This document shows positions 1 to 7,361 of a DNA stretch of 45,156 nt, one piece after another (within the stretch, counting starts at the first letter, position 1; each line of letters opens with the position of its first letter). Source of the DNA: an uncultured Bacteroidales bacterium (GTDB lineage Bacteria; Bacteroidota; Bacteroidia; Bacteroidales; Paludibacteraceae); the NCBI GenBank assembly GCA_902799555.1, contig CADCBB010000017.1:1-45156 (forward strand). Reading direction: 5' to 3'. The position numbers and the translations under genes were made by a program. The notes beneath the pieces were generated by a model that ran no database searches, was not told the DNA's origin, and saw only the letters and a program-made list of their open reading frames with translations.

Positions 1-86
1 ACGCATAGAACAAGCCTTGTTTCCGCCTCTTATTTGGACCCTTTTGGGGCTCGAAAATATGAGAACGGGGAGTTTTAATTCGGGTG

Positions 87-118
87 CAAAGATACAAAAT
101 TTTTTTGGGATATGCAAA
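87..118 (-). promoter_or_regulatory. Bacteroidetes-type promoter for a gene left of the window
   Basis: Read on the reverse strand there is a TTTGCATA -33 element (115-118 for TTTG) and a TATCTTTG -7 element (87-94) separated by 20 bp. It points left, so a gene transcribed out of the window is expected. It is divergent from the promoter of the zeta-like kinase gene. Confidence 0.6.
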
Positions 119-155
119 TTTTGAGGCACAAAAATTGAAGTTTTTTGCCAAAAAC

Positions 156-186
156 TTGCATATATCGAAAAAAAGTTGTAATTTTG
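156..186 (+). promoter_or_regulatory. Promoter of the zeta-like kinase gene
   Basis: TTG at 156-158 inside TTGCATATAT, then 20 bp, then TAATTTTG at 179-186. This matches the Bacteroidetes -33/-7 pattern. The start codon at 212 lies about 25 bases further on. Confidence 0.6.
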
Positions 187-211
187 CAGCGCAAAATCGG
201 AGATAGAAAAA

Positions 212-784
212 ATGCAAAATCCTAATTTATATATCATCGCAGGTCCAAATGGCGCGGGAAAAACAACCGCCTCGTTCAATCTGCTTCCCGATATTTTGCA
301 TTGTCCGAACTTTGTCAATGCCGATGAGATCGCTCGTGGTTTATCGCCTTTTGCGCCGGAAACGGTTTCTTTTCAAGCAGGAAGAATTATGCTAAAACGC
401 ATTGACGAGTTATTGCAGCAGAAAGTTGATTTTGCAATAGAAACGACTCTGGCTACGCGTTCATATGTACAATTGGTACATCGCGCTCAGGAGTTAGGAT
501 ACAAGGTGCACCTTATTTTCTTCTTTTTGGAGAATGAGGAACAAGCTATTCTGCGTGTGGCACAACGTGTCAGCAACGGAGGACATAATATCCCAGAAGA
601 GGATATCCGCCGCCGTTTCAAACGAGGAATATATAATTTGCTGAATTTGTATATGCCTATCTGTGATAGCGTGTTGGTGTATAATAACATCAAATCACCT
701 GCACAACTAGTTGCAAGAAAGAAAGCCTCTACTATGGATATTGTAGAGGAGGAGATGTGGAATAAATTATTACTGAAGATATGA
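212..784 (+). CDS. Zeta-toxin-like P-loop kinase (COG4185 type)
   Basis: A 190-residue P-loop protein. The Walker A motif GPNGAGKTT is at residues 11-19, followed by an ADEIARGLSPF segment near 37-47 and ETTLATR at 77-83. This layout is typical of the zeta-toxin-like kinase group annotated as 'zeta toxin family' or COG4185. Members of the wider family phosphorylate UDP-sugars or other small molecules, but the substrate here cannot be read from sequence. It has its own promoter and overlaps by 4 bases a 50-codon gene, so the two are probably translated together. It may be the toxin half of a toxin-antitoxin pair; it could equally be a housekeeping-type kinase, since many COG4185 proteins are not proven toxins. 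Confidence 0.8.
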   Translation: MQNPNLYIIAGPNGAGKTTASFNLLPDILHCPNFVNADEIARGLSPFAPETVSFQAGRIMLKRIDELLQQKVDFAIETTLATRSYVQLVHRAQELGYKVHLIFFFLENEEQAILRVAQRVSNGGHNIPEEDIRRRFKRGIYNLLNLYMPICDSVLVYNNIKSPAQLVARKKASTMDIVEEEMWNKLLLKI

Positions 785-933
785 GTGAACGTGAATTAGA
801 GGCCATGTTAAGTATAGGCCTGCAACAAAGCCATCGTAAACTTGTTGAACAACATCGTCGCGACAACCAACCGCTCATTTTTAGTGAGAACGGTGAAGTG
901 CTTTATGTAGATCCATATTCAGTAGCACTCTAA
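781..933 (+). CDS. Small protein coupled to the zeta-like kinase (possible antitoxin)
   Basis: A 50-residue ORF starting with the ATG of an ATGA overlap with the kinase stop codon. It begins MSERELEAMLSIG, has a basic helical middle (SHRKLVEQHRRDNQ) and ends DPYSVAL before TAA. The tight overlap and shared promoter argue that it is a real gene and a functional partner. Known zeta antitoxins usually precede the toxin gene, whereas this one follows it, so the antitoxin role is inferred from context only. I recognise no domain. Confidence 0.55.
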   Translation: MSERELEAMLSIGLQQSHRKLVEQHRRDNQPLIFSENGEVLYVDPYSVAL

Positions 934-1025
934 ACCATCGCTTCGCCGCGAGCGGAAATGCGGCCGTCAGGTCTTAGACGTTAAACAGAAGGACCTACTA
1001 ATTATGGCGAATACGGCATAATTAA

Positions 1026-1085
1026 AAAGTGGTCGAATATGACCACTTTGAGGAAAAAGACAATAATGAGCGCAAAGCGTTGCGC
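1026..1085. other. Two strong hairpins in the gap before the methylase gene
   Basis: AAAGTGGTC (1026-1034) pairs perfectly with GACCACTTT (1041-1049) around a 6-base loop. GCGCAA (1070-1075) pairs with TTGCGC (1080-1085). The first hairpin is followed by a short T run only on the reverse strand, so it could end reverse-strand transcripts. Apart from these and the structure at 1125-1316, the gap 934-1361 shows no convincing gene. Confidence 0.5.
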
Positions 1086-1124
1086 GGTAACATATTAAAA
1101 TAATAAGCATTACTATTATTTCGC

Positions 1125-1316
1125 GTTCGAAAAGAAAAAAGCCTAGGAAACTGATTTCTCAACGAAACGGGTAAATGCTTCACGAATGTGCCTAAAACGG
1201 GACATTCCATCTATACTCAAATAAAGTTCATATTTTGTGTGGACTTTCTATTGAGTATAGGCGGAGGTTCTTCCTAGGCTCCTTCGTGAACGCGAGTAGA
1301 AGTTCACACTTTTTTG
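1125..1316 (+). ncRNA. Candidate structured RNA with terminal hairpin and U-tract
   Basis: A closing stem AGCCTAGGAA/TTCCTAGGCT (1140-1149 with 1271-1280) encloses two hairpins. The first is GAATGT/ACATTC (1184-1189 with 1202-1207). The second is a long one, CTATACTCAA/TTGAGTATAG (1211-1220 with 1251-1260) extended by AAAGTTC/GGACTTT (1223-1229 with 1241-1247). After the closing stem comes GTGAAC/GTTCAC (1286-1291 with 1302-1307) and a run of six T, like an intrinsic terminator. No clear promoter precedes it. The reverse strand also ends its closing stem in a T-run, so the strand is uncertain. It matches no RNA family I can name; tmRNA, RNase P and SRP signatures are absent. Confidence 0.45.
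1286..1315 (+). terminator. Intrinsic terminator of the candidate RNA
   Basis: GTGAAC (1286-1291) and GTTCAC (1302-1307) form a 6-bp stem around a 10-base loop. AC and six T follow. Confidence 0.5.
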
Positions 1317-1342
1317 TGCCCGTTGGTGGATTGATAGTTTTG
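1314..1342 (+). promoter_or_regulatory. Probable promoter of the methylase-nuclease pair
   Basis: TAGTTTTGCA at 1335-1344 fits the -7 consensus TAnnTTTG, with TTG at 1314-1316 as a possible -33 at 18 bp spacing, slightly shorter than the 20 bp used elsewhere. Transcription would start close to 1350, leaving a very short leader before the ATG at 1362. Confidence 0.4.
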
Positions 1343-1358
1343 CATTAACAACTATCAA
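1331..1358. promoter_or_regulatory. Operator-like palindrome over the methylase -7 box
   Basis: TTGATAGTT (1331-1339) and AACTATCAA (1350-1358) are perfect inverted repeats with a 10-base spacer. The arms are centred 19 bp apart, close to two helical turns, as expected for a protein dimer. The left arm contains the start of the -7 element, and the right arm ends three bases before the methylase ATG. Autoregulation of the modification operon is inferred. Confidence 0.45.
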
Positions 1359-1361
1359 TTC

Positions 1362-2489
1362 ATGCCAAACGAAACATTACGAAATGCACAAGTAGCGAAA
1401 AAGGATGAGTTCTACACGCAATTAGTGGATATAGAAAAAGAACTCAAGTACTATAAGCAACACTTTCAAGGAAAAGTGGTGTTATGTAATTGTGATGATC
1501 CTTATGAAAGTAATTTCTTCAAGTATTTTGCGCTAAATTTTAATACACTTGGATTAAAGAAGTTAATCGCTACGTGCTATAATGGTTCGCCTATTGCAGG
1601 GGATGAATTACCTTTGTTGTTTGAAATCGAAGAAAAAGAGCCTAAAAAGATTGCATACAAGGTCGAAATAACTGAAGTTTCCGACTATAATGGAGATGGA
1701 GCTATTAATCTTACTGATGTACAATATCTTATTCAAAACGACAAGAATGTATTGTCTTTATTAAAAGAAAATGGAGATTTCCGAAGTAAAGAATGTATAG
1801 AACTTCTAAAAGAAGCAGATATAGTGGTAACAAATCCTCCATTTTCCTTATTTAGAGAATATTTAGCGCAACTAGTGGAATATGGTAAGCAATTCTTAAT
1901 ACTTGGAAATAAAAATTCTCTCACTTATAAAGAAGTATTCAAGTTGGTTAAAGAAAATAGATTATGGATAGGCCATAGAAATATCAACCAAGATATGTGG
2001 TTTATTGTACCTGAAAACGAAGAAAAGATAGTTGATGGAATAAAAGTGCGTCATATAATGGCATGTTGGTACACAAACTTGGATTATCCTCAGCGACACG
2101 AAGATTTAGTTCTATATAAACAATATAAACCTGAAGAATATCTTCATTTTGATAATTATGATGCAATAAATGTTGATAAAGTAACAGACATTCCTATGGA
2201 TTATTATGGCGTAATGGGTGTGCCAATTACTTTTATGGATAAATACAACCCAGACCAGTTTGAGATAATTGGTTTAGGAAATTCAAGAGACAATTTTACA
2301 CCGAATAAGGACTACCATAATGCCAAAAAAGTCTTAAAAGATGGGAAAGTAGTAAATGGAAATGCAATAAATTGCGTATTAACCATAAAGCGAGAGACTA
2401 AACCCCAAGGAGAAATATATTATACAAGCGATAATACTCCATATTTAGTTGCTCCATATGCCCGCATTTTAATTCGTCGCAAAAAATAG
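1362..2489 (+). CDS. EcoRI-family adenine-specific DNA methyltransferase
   Basis: A 375-residue protein resembling the EcoRI modification methylase family, which transfers a methyl group from S-adenosylmethionine to adenine in DNA. Visible motifs are CNCDDPYESNF (42-52), NPPF followed by SLFREY (158-167), the catalytic motif of amino-methylases, and a well-conserved LILGNKNSLTYKEVFKLV segment (179-196). Residues 108-120 hold an EF-hand- or dockerin-like DYNGDGAINLTDV, which I recall as usual for this family. The gene is clearly AT-richer than the core genes, suggesting transfer. It lies 6 bases before a DUF262-HNH gene, so the pair forms an operon. No EcoRI-like endonuclease is present. Confidence 0.85.
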   Translation: MPNETLRNAQVAKKDEFYTQLVDIEKELKYYKQHFQGKVVLCNCDDPYESNFFKYFALNFNTLGLKKLIATCYNGSPIAGDELPLLFEIEEKEPKKIAYKVEITEVSDYNGDGAINLTDVQYLIQNDKNVLSLLKENGDFRSKECIELLKEADIVVTNPPFSLFREYLAQLVEYGKQFLILGNKNSLTYKEVFKLVKENRLWIGHRNINQDMWFIVPENEEKIVDGIKVRHIMACWYTNLDYPQRHEDLVLYKQYKPEEYLHFDNYDAINVDKVTDIPMDYYGVMGVPITFMDKYNPDQFEIIGLGNSRDNFTPNKDYHNAKKVLKDGKVVNGNAINCVLTIKRETKPQGEIYYTSDNTPYLVAPYARILIRRKK

Positions 2490-2495
2490 AAAGCC

Positions 2496-3578
2496 ATGAA
2501 GATAGAATTACACAAAATTACCGTTCGCGAGCTGACAGAAGGCTACGTGGACAATCAGGAAGCGGGCGTGAAAGCCTATGGTGGTAAGTTAGACGTACGT
2601 CCGCCGTTTCAGCGTGAGTTCGTTTATAACGACAAAGAGCGGGACGCCGTAATTGACACCATTACGCAGGATTTTCCGCTCAATGTGATGTATTGGTCGG
2701 TAAACGACGATGGCACTTTTGAGATTATTGACGGTCAGCAACGTACCGTTTCGATTTGTCAGTACGTGAACGGCGACTTTGCGCACTTGTTCCGTTATTT
2801 TGACAATCTCACCAAAGAAGAAAAAGACCAGATCCTCAACTACGAACTCTACATCTATCGTTGTACCGGAACAGACAAAGAGAAACTGAAATGGTTCAAG
2901 ACCATTAATATTGCAGGAAAGAAACTGACTAACCAAGAGTTGTTGAACGCAGTATATGCTTCACCGTGGTTGAGTGACGCCAAACGCTATTTCTCTAAAT
3001 CGAATTGCGGCGCGTACCTCATGGGCAACAAATATCTTACAGGTTCGCCTATCCAGCAGGATTATTTAGAGACCGTTCTAGATTGGATTAGTGGCGGACA
3101 GATAGAGCAATATATGGCGGAACATTCTATTAAAGATTCTGATGCTACGGCTCTTTGGCTCTATTTCCAACAAGTCATCAATTGGGTACAAGCCAAATTC
3201 AAGTACCGCTCTGTGATGAAAGGCGTGGACTGGGGCGCTATCTACAATAAATACGGCTCCGAACACATCAATATTGAGGGAATGGAGCAACGTATTTCTG
3301 CGCTTATCCAAGACTCCGATGTCGGCAATCAGAAAGGCATTTATTGGTACGTCTTTGACGCGGACGAACGGCACTTGCAGATCCGTGCTTTCGACGGAAA
3401 CACCAAGCGCCGTCAATACGAAAAGCAGAAAGGAATCTGTCCTATTTGCGGCAAACATTTCGAGATAGAGCAAATGGAAGCAGATCATATCACCCCGTGG
3501 TCGCAAGGCGGACATACTACGCCGGATAACTGCCAAATGTTGTGCAGAGATTGTAATAGAAGAAAAAGTAGCAAATAA
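2496..3578 (+). CDS. DUF262 protein with C-terminal HNH nuclease domain
   Basis: A 360-residue protein. The N-terminal DUF262 (ParB/sulfiredoxin-like, GmrS-type) domain shows RPPFQREFVY (35-44) and the DGQQR motif (79-83), which in GmrSD-type enzymes supports nucleotide hydrolysis. The C-terminus is a zinc-bound HNH nuclease: CPIC (315-318), ADH (329-331), N345 and CRDCN (350-354). It is the likely nuclease partner of the EcoRI-family methylase 6 bases upstream. The product may cut DNA that lacks, or carries, the partner's methyl mark; sequence does not say which. The base composition is closer to the host genes than that of the methylase, so the pair may be of mixed origin. Confidence 0.8.
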   Translation: MKIELHKITVRELTEGYVDNQEAGVKAYGGKLDVRPPFQREFVYNDKERDAVIDTITQDFPLNVMYWSVNDDGTFEIIDGQQRTVSICQYVNGDFAHLFRYFDNLTKEEKDQILNYELYIYRCTGTDKEKLKWFKTINIAGKKLTNQELLNAVYASPWLSDAKRYFSKSNCGAYLMGNKYLTGSPIQQDYLETVLDWISGGQIEQYMAEHSIKDSDATALWLYFQQVINWVQAKFKYRSVMKGVDWGAIYNKYGSEHINIEGMEQRISALIQDSDVGNQKGIYWYVFDADERHLQIRAFDGNTKRRQYEKQKGICPICGKHFEIEQMEADHITPWSQGGHTTPDNCQMLCRDCNRRKSSK

Positions 3579-3590
3579 ATAACACACAAT

Positions 3591-3713
3591 ATGAAAAAGG
3601 AATACTCTCTATCATTCATAACTGCAGCAAAAAGTCTGCGTGCCGCTATGACTATTCTTAAAAAGAATAGCTTTCTTAGGAAGCAACGAATAAAGGGACA
3701 AGAGGTGAGGTGA
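3591..3713 (+). CDS. Possible 40-residue basic peptide
   Basis: An ATG 12 bases after the HNH gene opens a 40-codon frame beginning MKKEYSLSFITAAKSL, strongly basic (many Lys and Arg), ending in TGA. It could be a third gene of the defence operon or the remnant of a larger gene. I recognise no family and the length alone is not convincing. The terminator at 3753 closes the operon just after it. Confidence 0.3.
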   Translation: MKKEYSLSFITAAKSLRAAMTILKKNSFLRKQRIKGQEVR

Positions 3714-3752
3714 TAAGCGGGCAATCATATTGCCCTGAAAAGGAAGAAAGAG

Positions 3753-3780
3753 GGCGGCGGCAGAGATGTCGCCGCCTTTT
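3753..3780 (+). terminator. Strong intrinsic terminator of the methylase-nuclease operon
   Basis: A 10-bp GC-rich stem (3753-3762 with 3767-3776, one G-T pair) closed by a GAGA tetraloop is followed by TTTT. Confidence 0.75.
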
Positions 3781-3823
3781 GCATCCAGGATAAAATCTCA
3801 GGAAATCGACGAAAGTGGGATGG

Positions 3824-3999
3824 CCGGCATGGGATGCCGGGCTAATTGACGAAGAGAAAGATATCAATCTAATAAACAAAAGAGAATCTACCTGCGGGAT
3901 ATTATCCCGCGTAAACAACAAACGTTATGCGGCGAATGACAATCGCCTAAAATACGAAAAAAAATCGACATGACGTCATGACGTAATGAGGTCATGACG
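3824..3999. other. Gene-free spacer with two palindromes
   Basis: The spacer between the accessory block and nadK holds CCGGCAT/ATGCCGG (3824-3830 with 3834-3840) and a block of CATGACGTCATGACG-type repeats at about 3968-3999. The latter contains CGTCATGAC facing GTCATGACG. I see no gene between 3714 and 4102. Confidence 0.5.
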
Positions 4000-4039
4000 A
4001 ATAAATTTCCATTTTATTGGCGAAAAATCAACCGAACGC

Positions 4040-4070
4040 TTGCATATATGCAATTTTTGTTGTACCTTTG
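4040..4070 (+). promoter_or_regulatory. Promoter of the nadK-lgt-fmt operon
   Basis: TTG (4040-4042) in TTGCATATAT, 20 bp, then TACCTTTG (4063-4070). It lies inside the first codons of the longest open frame, which shows that the true nadK start is the ATG at 4103. Confidence 0.8.
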
Positions 4071-4102
4071 CAGCCGAATTTAAATTAGCGTATTGTGGCC
4101 TT

Positions 4103-4996
4103 ATGACGATTGCTATTTTTGGAAACGCGATGAAATCGCGGACAGTGACGGAGGTTCGGCATATATTGGACTTTATGACCGAGAAGGGAATTCATGTGTT
4201 GTTGTCGCAGGAGTTGAGGCAGGAGTTAGACCTGCGTGAATACCCGGGTTTTCCTGAGAACTGGGACGGAGAGACGCAGCCGGAGAACGTATATGGTGAG
4301 CCGATCGATTTCGCTGTGTCGGTAGGCGGTGACGGTACTTTCCTTACGAGTGCTGCCGCTATCGGCGATAAGAATATTCCTATCTTGGGTGTTAACTGCG
4401 GTCATCTGGGCTTCTTGGCGGAGGTTCAGACGGACGATCTGGACAAGATCCTCAAGCAACTTGTGGACGGTCAATACACGATTGAGCAACGCAGCTTGCT
4501 GCATCTGACGATCCTGGATAAGGACGGCATCGTACGGGACGGTCTGATGATGTCGCCCAACGCGCTGAACGAAATCGCCATCCTCAAGCAAGGTCTGACG
4601 AACATGCTGACCATTGAGACGAAGATCAACGGCGAGTTGCTGCACACGTATCACTCGGACGGGCTGGTCATCGCGACTCCGACCGGCAGTACGGCGTATA
4701 ACCTGTCTATCGGCGGACCGTTGTTAGTGCCGCAGAGCCGCGGCATGATCTTAACGCCGATTGCGCCGCACAGCCTAACCGTTCGTCCGATCGTTATTCT
4801 CGACGAATGGAAGATTGATATCAAGGTAAGCAGCCGTTACGATGCGTATATGGTGTCGGTCGATGGACGCAGCATGAGCCTGAGTACCGACATGAGCCTG
4901 CATATCGAACGCGCGCCGTACACGGTGAAGGTCGTGCAGATAGGTGACAACGGATTTATAAAATCGCTTCGAAACAAGCTTAATTGGGGAAAATGA
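4103..4996 (+). CDS. nadK: NAD kinase
   Basis: Phosphorylates NAD to NADP in the cytoplasm. The 297-residue protein begins MTIAIFGNAM and carries the family motif GGDGTF at residues 75-80, the NCGHLGFLAEV segment just after (98-108) and the TPTGSTAYNLSIGGP nucleotide-binding stretch near 190. The frame stays open upstream to 4040, but that region contains the promoter, so the ATG at 4103 is chosen. It is first in an operon with lgt, fmt and an HD-domain gene; its TGA overlaps the lgt start. Confidence 0.95.
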   Translation: MTIAIFGNAMKSRTVTEVRHILDFMTEKGIHVLLSQELRQELDLREYPGFPENWDGETQPENVYGEPIDFAVSVGGDGTFLTSAAAIGDKNIPILGVNCGHLGFLAEVQTDDLDKILKQLVDGQYTIEQRSLLHLTILDKDGIVRDGLMMSPNALNEIAILKQGLTNMLTIETKINGELLHTYHSDGLVIATPTGSTAYNLSIGGPLLVPQSRGMILTPIAPHSLTVRPIVILDEWKIDIKVSSRYDAYMVSVDGRSMSLSTDMSLHIERAPYTVKVVQIGDNGFIKSLRNKLNWGK

Positions 4997-5916
4997 TTTT
5001 AGATTTTATTACTTGGAATATAGACCCGATTTTGATTCATTTCGGGGATGGCGGAATACGCTGGTACGGCTTATGCTGGGCCATCGGCCTATATATCTGT
5101 TGGGCCGTAAACGAGAAGATGTACAAGCGGGAGAACTGCCCTGCCGAATGGCCTGATCAGCTGTTCTTTTGGATGGCCGCCGGCGTGATCATCGGTGCGC
5201 GTCTGGGGCATTGCTGGTTCTATGAATGGCACCAATACGGTCAGCCTTGGCACCTTTTCGGCTGGGAGTTCACCTACCGCAACCCGTACATTGAGAATCC
5301 TTTACGCTTGCTCAAGATCTGGGAAGGCGGGCTGAGTAGTCACGGCGGTGCGATCGGCCTGATCATTGCCGCTATCTTGTTGAATAAGTATAAGTTCAGC
5401 CGCTATCCGCAGTTCGGCACGAGTTGGCTGTGGATCCTGGACCGCCTGTGTATCGGCGTCTGCTTCACGGCGATGCTGATTCGTTTCGGAAACTTAATGA
5501 ACAGCGAGATCTACGGCGGTCCGACCGACCTGCCTTGGGGATTTATCTTTGTGCGTGACGGTCAGACTGTACCTTGTCACCCGACGCAGATCTACGAGAT
5601 GCTTTACTGCTTTGTAGCGCTGTGTGTCGTTTGGCCTTTGTACTGGTTCACGGACGCGCGTCGCCGCGAAGGACTGCTGTTAGGTGTGTTCCTCGAGATC
5701 GTTTTCGTGACCCGTTTTGCGCTGGAGTTCATCAAGAATGACCAAGAGGCGTTTGAGGCCGGACATGTGTTCAATATGGGTCAGCTGCTCAGTATTCCGT
5801 TCATCGCCCTCGGTATCTACCTTATTATACGCGCGTATAAGCGACCGCTGAGTCCGGTAGTGGACAAGCAGCCGAAGAGTCTTGACCCCAAATATCAGAA
5901 CAATGACAAAAAGTGA
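4993..5916 (+). CDS. lgt: Prolipoprotein diacylglyceryl transferase
   Basis: Inner-membrane enzyme that moves diacylglycerol from phosphatidylglycerol to the lipobox cysteine of prolipoproteins, the first step of lipoprotein maturation. The protein of about 307 residues is strongly hydrophobic. It shows the RWYGLCWAIG start region, IIGARLGHCWFYEW, the GGLSSHGGAIG loop and RFGNLMNSEIYG, all hallmarks of Lgt. The ATG at 4993 overlaps the nadK stop as ATGA; a TTG nine bases earlier is possible but less likely. Several probable lipoproteins that need this enzyme lie within 20 kb. Confidence 0.95.
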   Translation: MILDFITWNIDPILIHFGDGGIRWYGLCWAIGLYICWAVNEKMYKRENCPAEWPDQLFFWMAAGVIIGARLGHCWFYEWHQYGQPWHLFGWEFTYRNPYIENPLRLLKIWEGGLSSHGGAIGLIIAAILLNKYKFSRYPQFGTSWLWILDRLCIGVCFTAMLIRFGNLMNSEIYGGPTDLPWGFIFVRDGQTVPCHPTQIYEMLYCFVALCVVWPLYWFTDARRREGLLLGVFLEIVFVTRFALEFIKNDQEAFEAGHVFNMGQLLSIPFIALGIYLIIRAYKRPLSPVVDKQPKSLDPKYQNNDKK

Positions 5917-6814
5917 TATAAGAATCGTTTATTTAGGTACGCCGGAATTTGCCGTCGCAGGTTTGCGGGCGTTGGTGGAAGGCGGCTATAATGTGGTAGC
6001 AGTGGTGACGATGCCGGATAAACCTGCCGGAAGAGGCCACCAACTGCAGTACTCGGACGTCAAGAAATACGCCCTCGAAGTGGGTCTTCCGGTACTGCAA
6101 CCGGAGAAACTGAAGGACGAGGCATTTATTGAGGAGTTGCGTTCGTATCAGGCTGATCTTCAGATCGTTACGGCGTTCCGCATGTTACCCGAAGTCGTTT
6201 GGGCGATGCCTCGTTTGGGCACATTCAACGTGCATGGTTCGTTGCTGCCGCAGTACCGCGGAGCAGCGCCGATCAACTGGGCGGTCATGAACGGCGAGAA
6301 AGAGACCGGCCTGACGACGTTTATGCTCAAGCACGAGATCGATACAGGAAATATGATTCTGCAGGAACGGATTGCTATCGGCGAAGACGAGAATGTCGGA
6401 TCGGTGCATGACCGGCTCATGGAACTGAGCAAAAGTATGGTTCTGCGGACGGTGGATATGATCATCGAGTGCGAGAATAAGGGCATTCCTGTACCGACCA
6501 CGCCTCAGCCGGAGGGTGTCGAACTGAAACCGGCACCGAAGATCTTCAAAGAAGACTGCGAAATCAAATGGGCCGAGAAAACTGCCGAAGAGGTGCATAA
6601 TTTTGTACGGGGCTTAAGTCCCTACCCTGCCGCTTGGGCGAACCTCACGATCAAGGGCGAGCCATTTGAGAACGTGAAGGTCTATGCTGTCGAGATCTCC
6701 GATAAAGGAGCCCTCGTGGTGCCTTGCAAAGAAGGTGCGGTCAGCATTCTGGAGCTACAAGTGCCGGGCAAAAAGCGAATGGATATCAAAGCTTTCCTGA
6801 ATGGATTACATTAA
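5903..6814 (+). CDS. fmt: Methionyl-tRNA formyltransferase
   Basis: Formylates initiator Met-tRNA from 10-formyltetrahydrofolate. The 303-residue protein has the N-terminal IVYLGTPEFAV motif, PDKPAGRG (38-45) and the catalytic NVHGSLLPQYRGAAPINW segment (109-126), followed by the smaller C-terminal domain with LSPYPAAW. The ATG at 5903 overlaps the end of lgt; the frame is open seven codons further upstream from a TTG, inside lgt, which is less likely. The 3' end overlaps the next gene by 14 bases. Confidence 0.95.
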   Translation: MTKSDIRIVYLGTPEFAVAGLRALVEGGYNVVAVVTMPDKPAGRGHQLQYSDVKKYALEVGLPVLQPEKLKDEAFIEELRSYQADLQIVTAFRMLPEVVWAMPRLGTFNVHGSLLPQYRGAAPINWAVMNGEKETGLTTFMLKHEIDTGNMILQERIAIGEDENVGSVHDRLMELSKSMVLRTVDMIIECENKGIPVPTTPQPEGVELKPAPKIFKEDCEIKWAEKTAEEVHNFVRGLSPYPAAWANLTIKGEPFENVKVYAVEISDKGALVVPCKEGAVSILELQVPGKKRMDIKAFLNGLH

Positions 6815-7361
6815 GCTCATCGATAAATACTACGGCAACTATCCTGAGTTGCGCAACGTGTTGGTGACGCATAGTCGGCAGGTGGCTGACCGTGCGTTAG
6901 CGATCGTGGACGCGCATCCCGAATGGACGGAAAAGGGCTTGGTTGATCGGCAGTTTATCGAAGAAGCGGCCATGCTGCACGATATCGGGATCATCTTCTG
7001 CGACGCGCCGAAGATCTACTGCCGCGGATCGCATAAATATATTGAGCACGGCTATTTAGGCGCAGAACTGCTGCGGGCAGAGAACCTGCCGAAACATGCC
7101 TTGGTAGCCGAACGCCACACCGGTACGGGTATCACGATCGAACAGGTAGAACGCGAAGAGCTACCGATCCCCGAACGGGACTACTGTCCGCAGAGTCTCG
7201 AAGAGAAGATCATCTGCTACGCCGATAAATTCTACAGCAAAAGTCACCTCGGCGAAGAGGTAGATATCAATAAGATCAAATATAATATCTGGAAATATGG
7301 CCACGCCGCGTTTGTACGCTGGCAGGAATTAGTAGAACTTATGGGCGAAGCCGACCGATAG
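6801..7361 (+). CDS. HD-domain phosphohydrolase
   Basis: A 186-residue cytoplasmic HD-superfamily protein. Likely metal ligands are H24 (THSRQVADRA), the HD doublet H60-D61 (AAMLHDIGI), H101 in the EHGYLGAEL region context and an Asp in CYADKF near 139. The family hydrolyses phosphoesters, often nucleotides; the substrate here is unknown. Similar short HD proteins commonly sit in Bacteroidetes core operons. It overlaps fmt by 14 bases, and its last 33 bases overlap the 3' end of the DUF3078 gene on the opposite strand, so the two operons converge. Confidence 0.8.
   Translation: MDYIKLIDKYYGNYPELRNVLVTHSRQVADRALAIVDAHPEWTEKGLVDRQFIEEAAMLHDIGIIFCDAPKIYCRGSHKYIEHGYLGAELLRAENLPKHALVAERHTGTGITIEQVEREELPIPERDYCPQSLEEKIICYADKFYSKSHLGEEVDINKIKYNIWKYGHAAFVRWQELVELMGEADR

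Noticed and set aside
1125-1361. Retron-like RNA (long hairpin between inverted repeats)
   Set aside because: No reverse transcriptase is in the neighbourhood, and the inverted repeats do not lie in the positions expected for retron RNA ends.
4040-4102. Longer N-terminus for NAD kinase
   Set aside because: The extra codons contain the -33 and -7 elements of the promoter, and the family starts at MTIAIFG.
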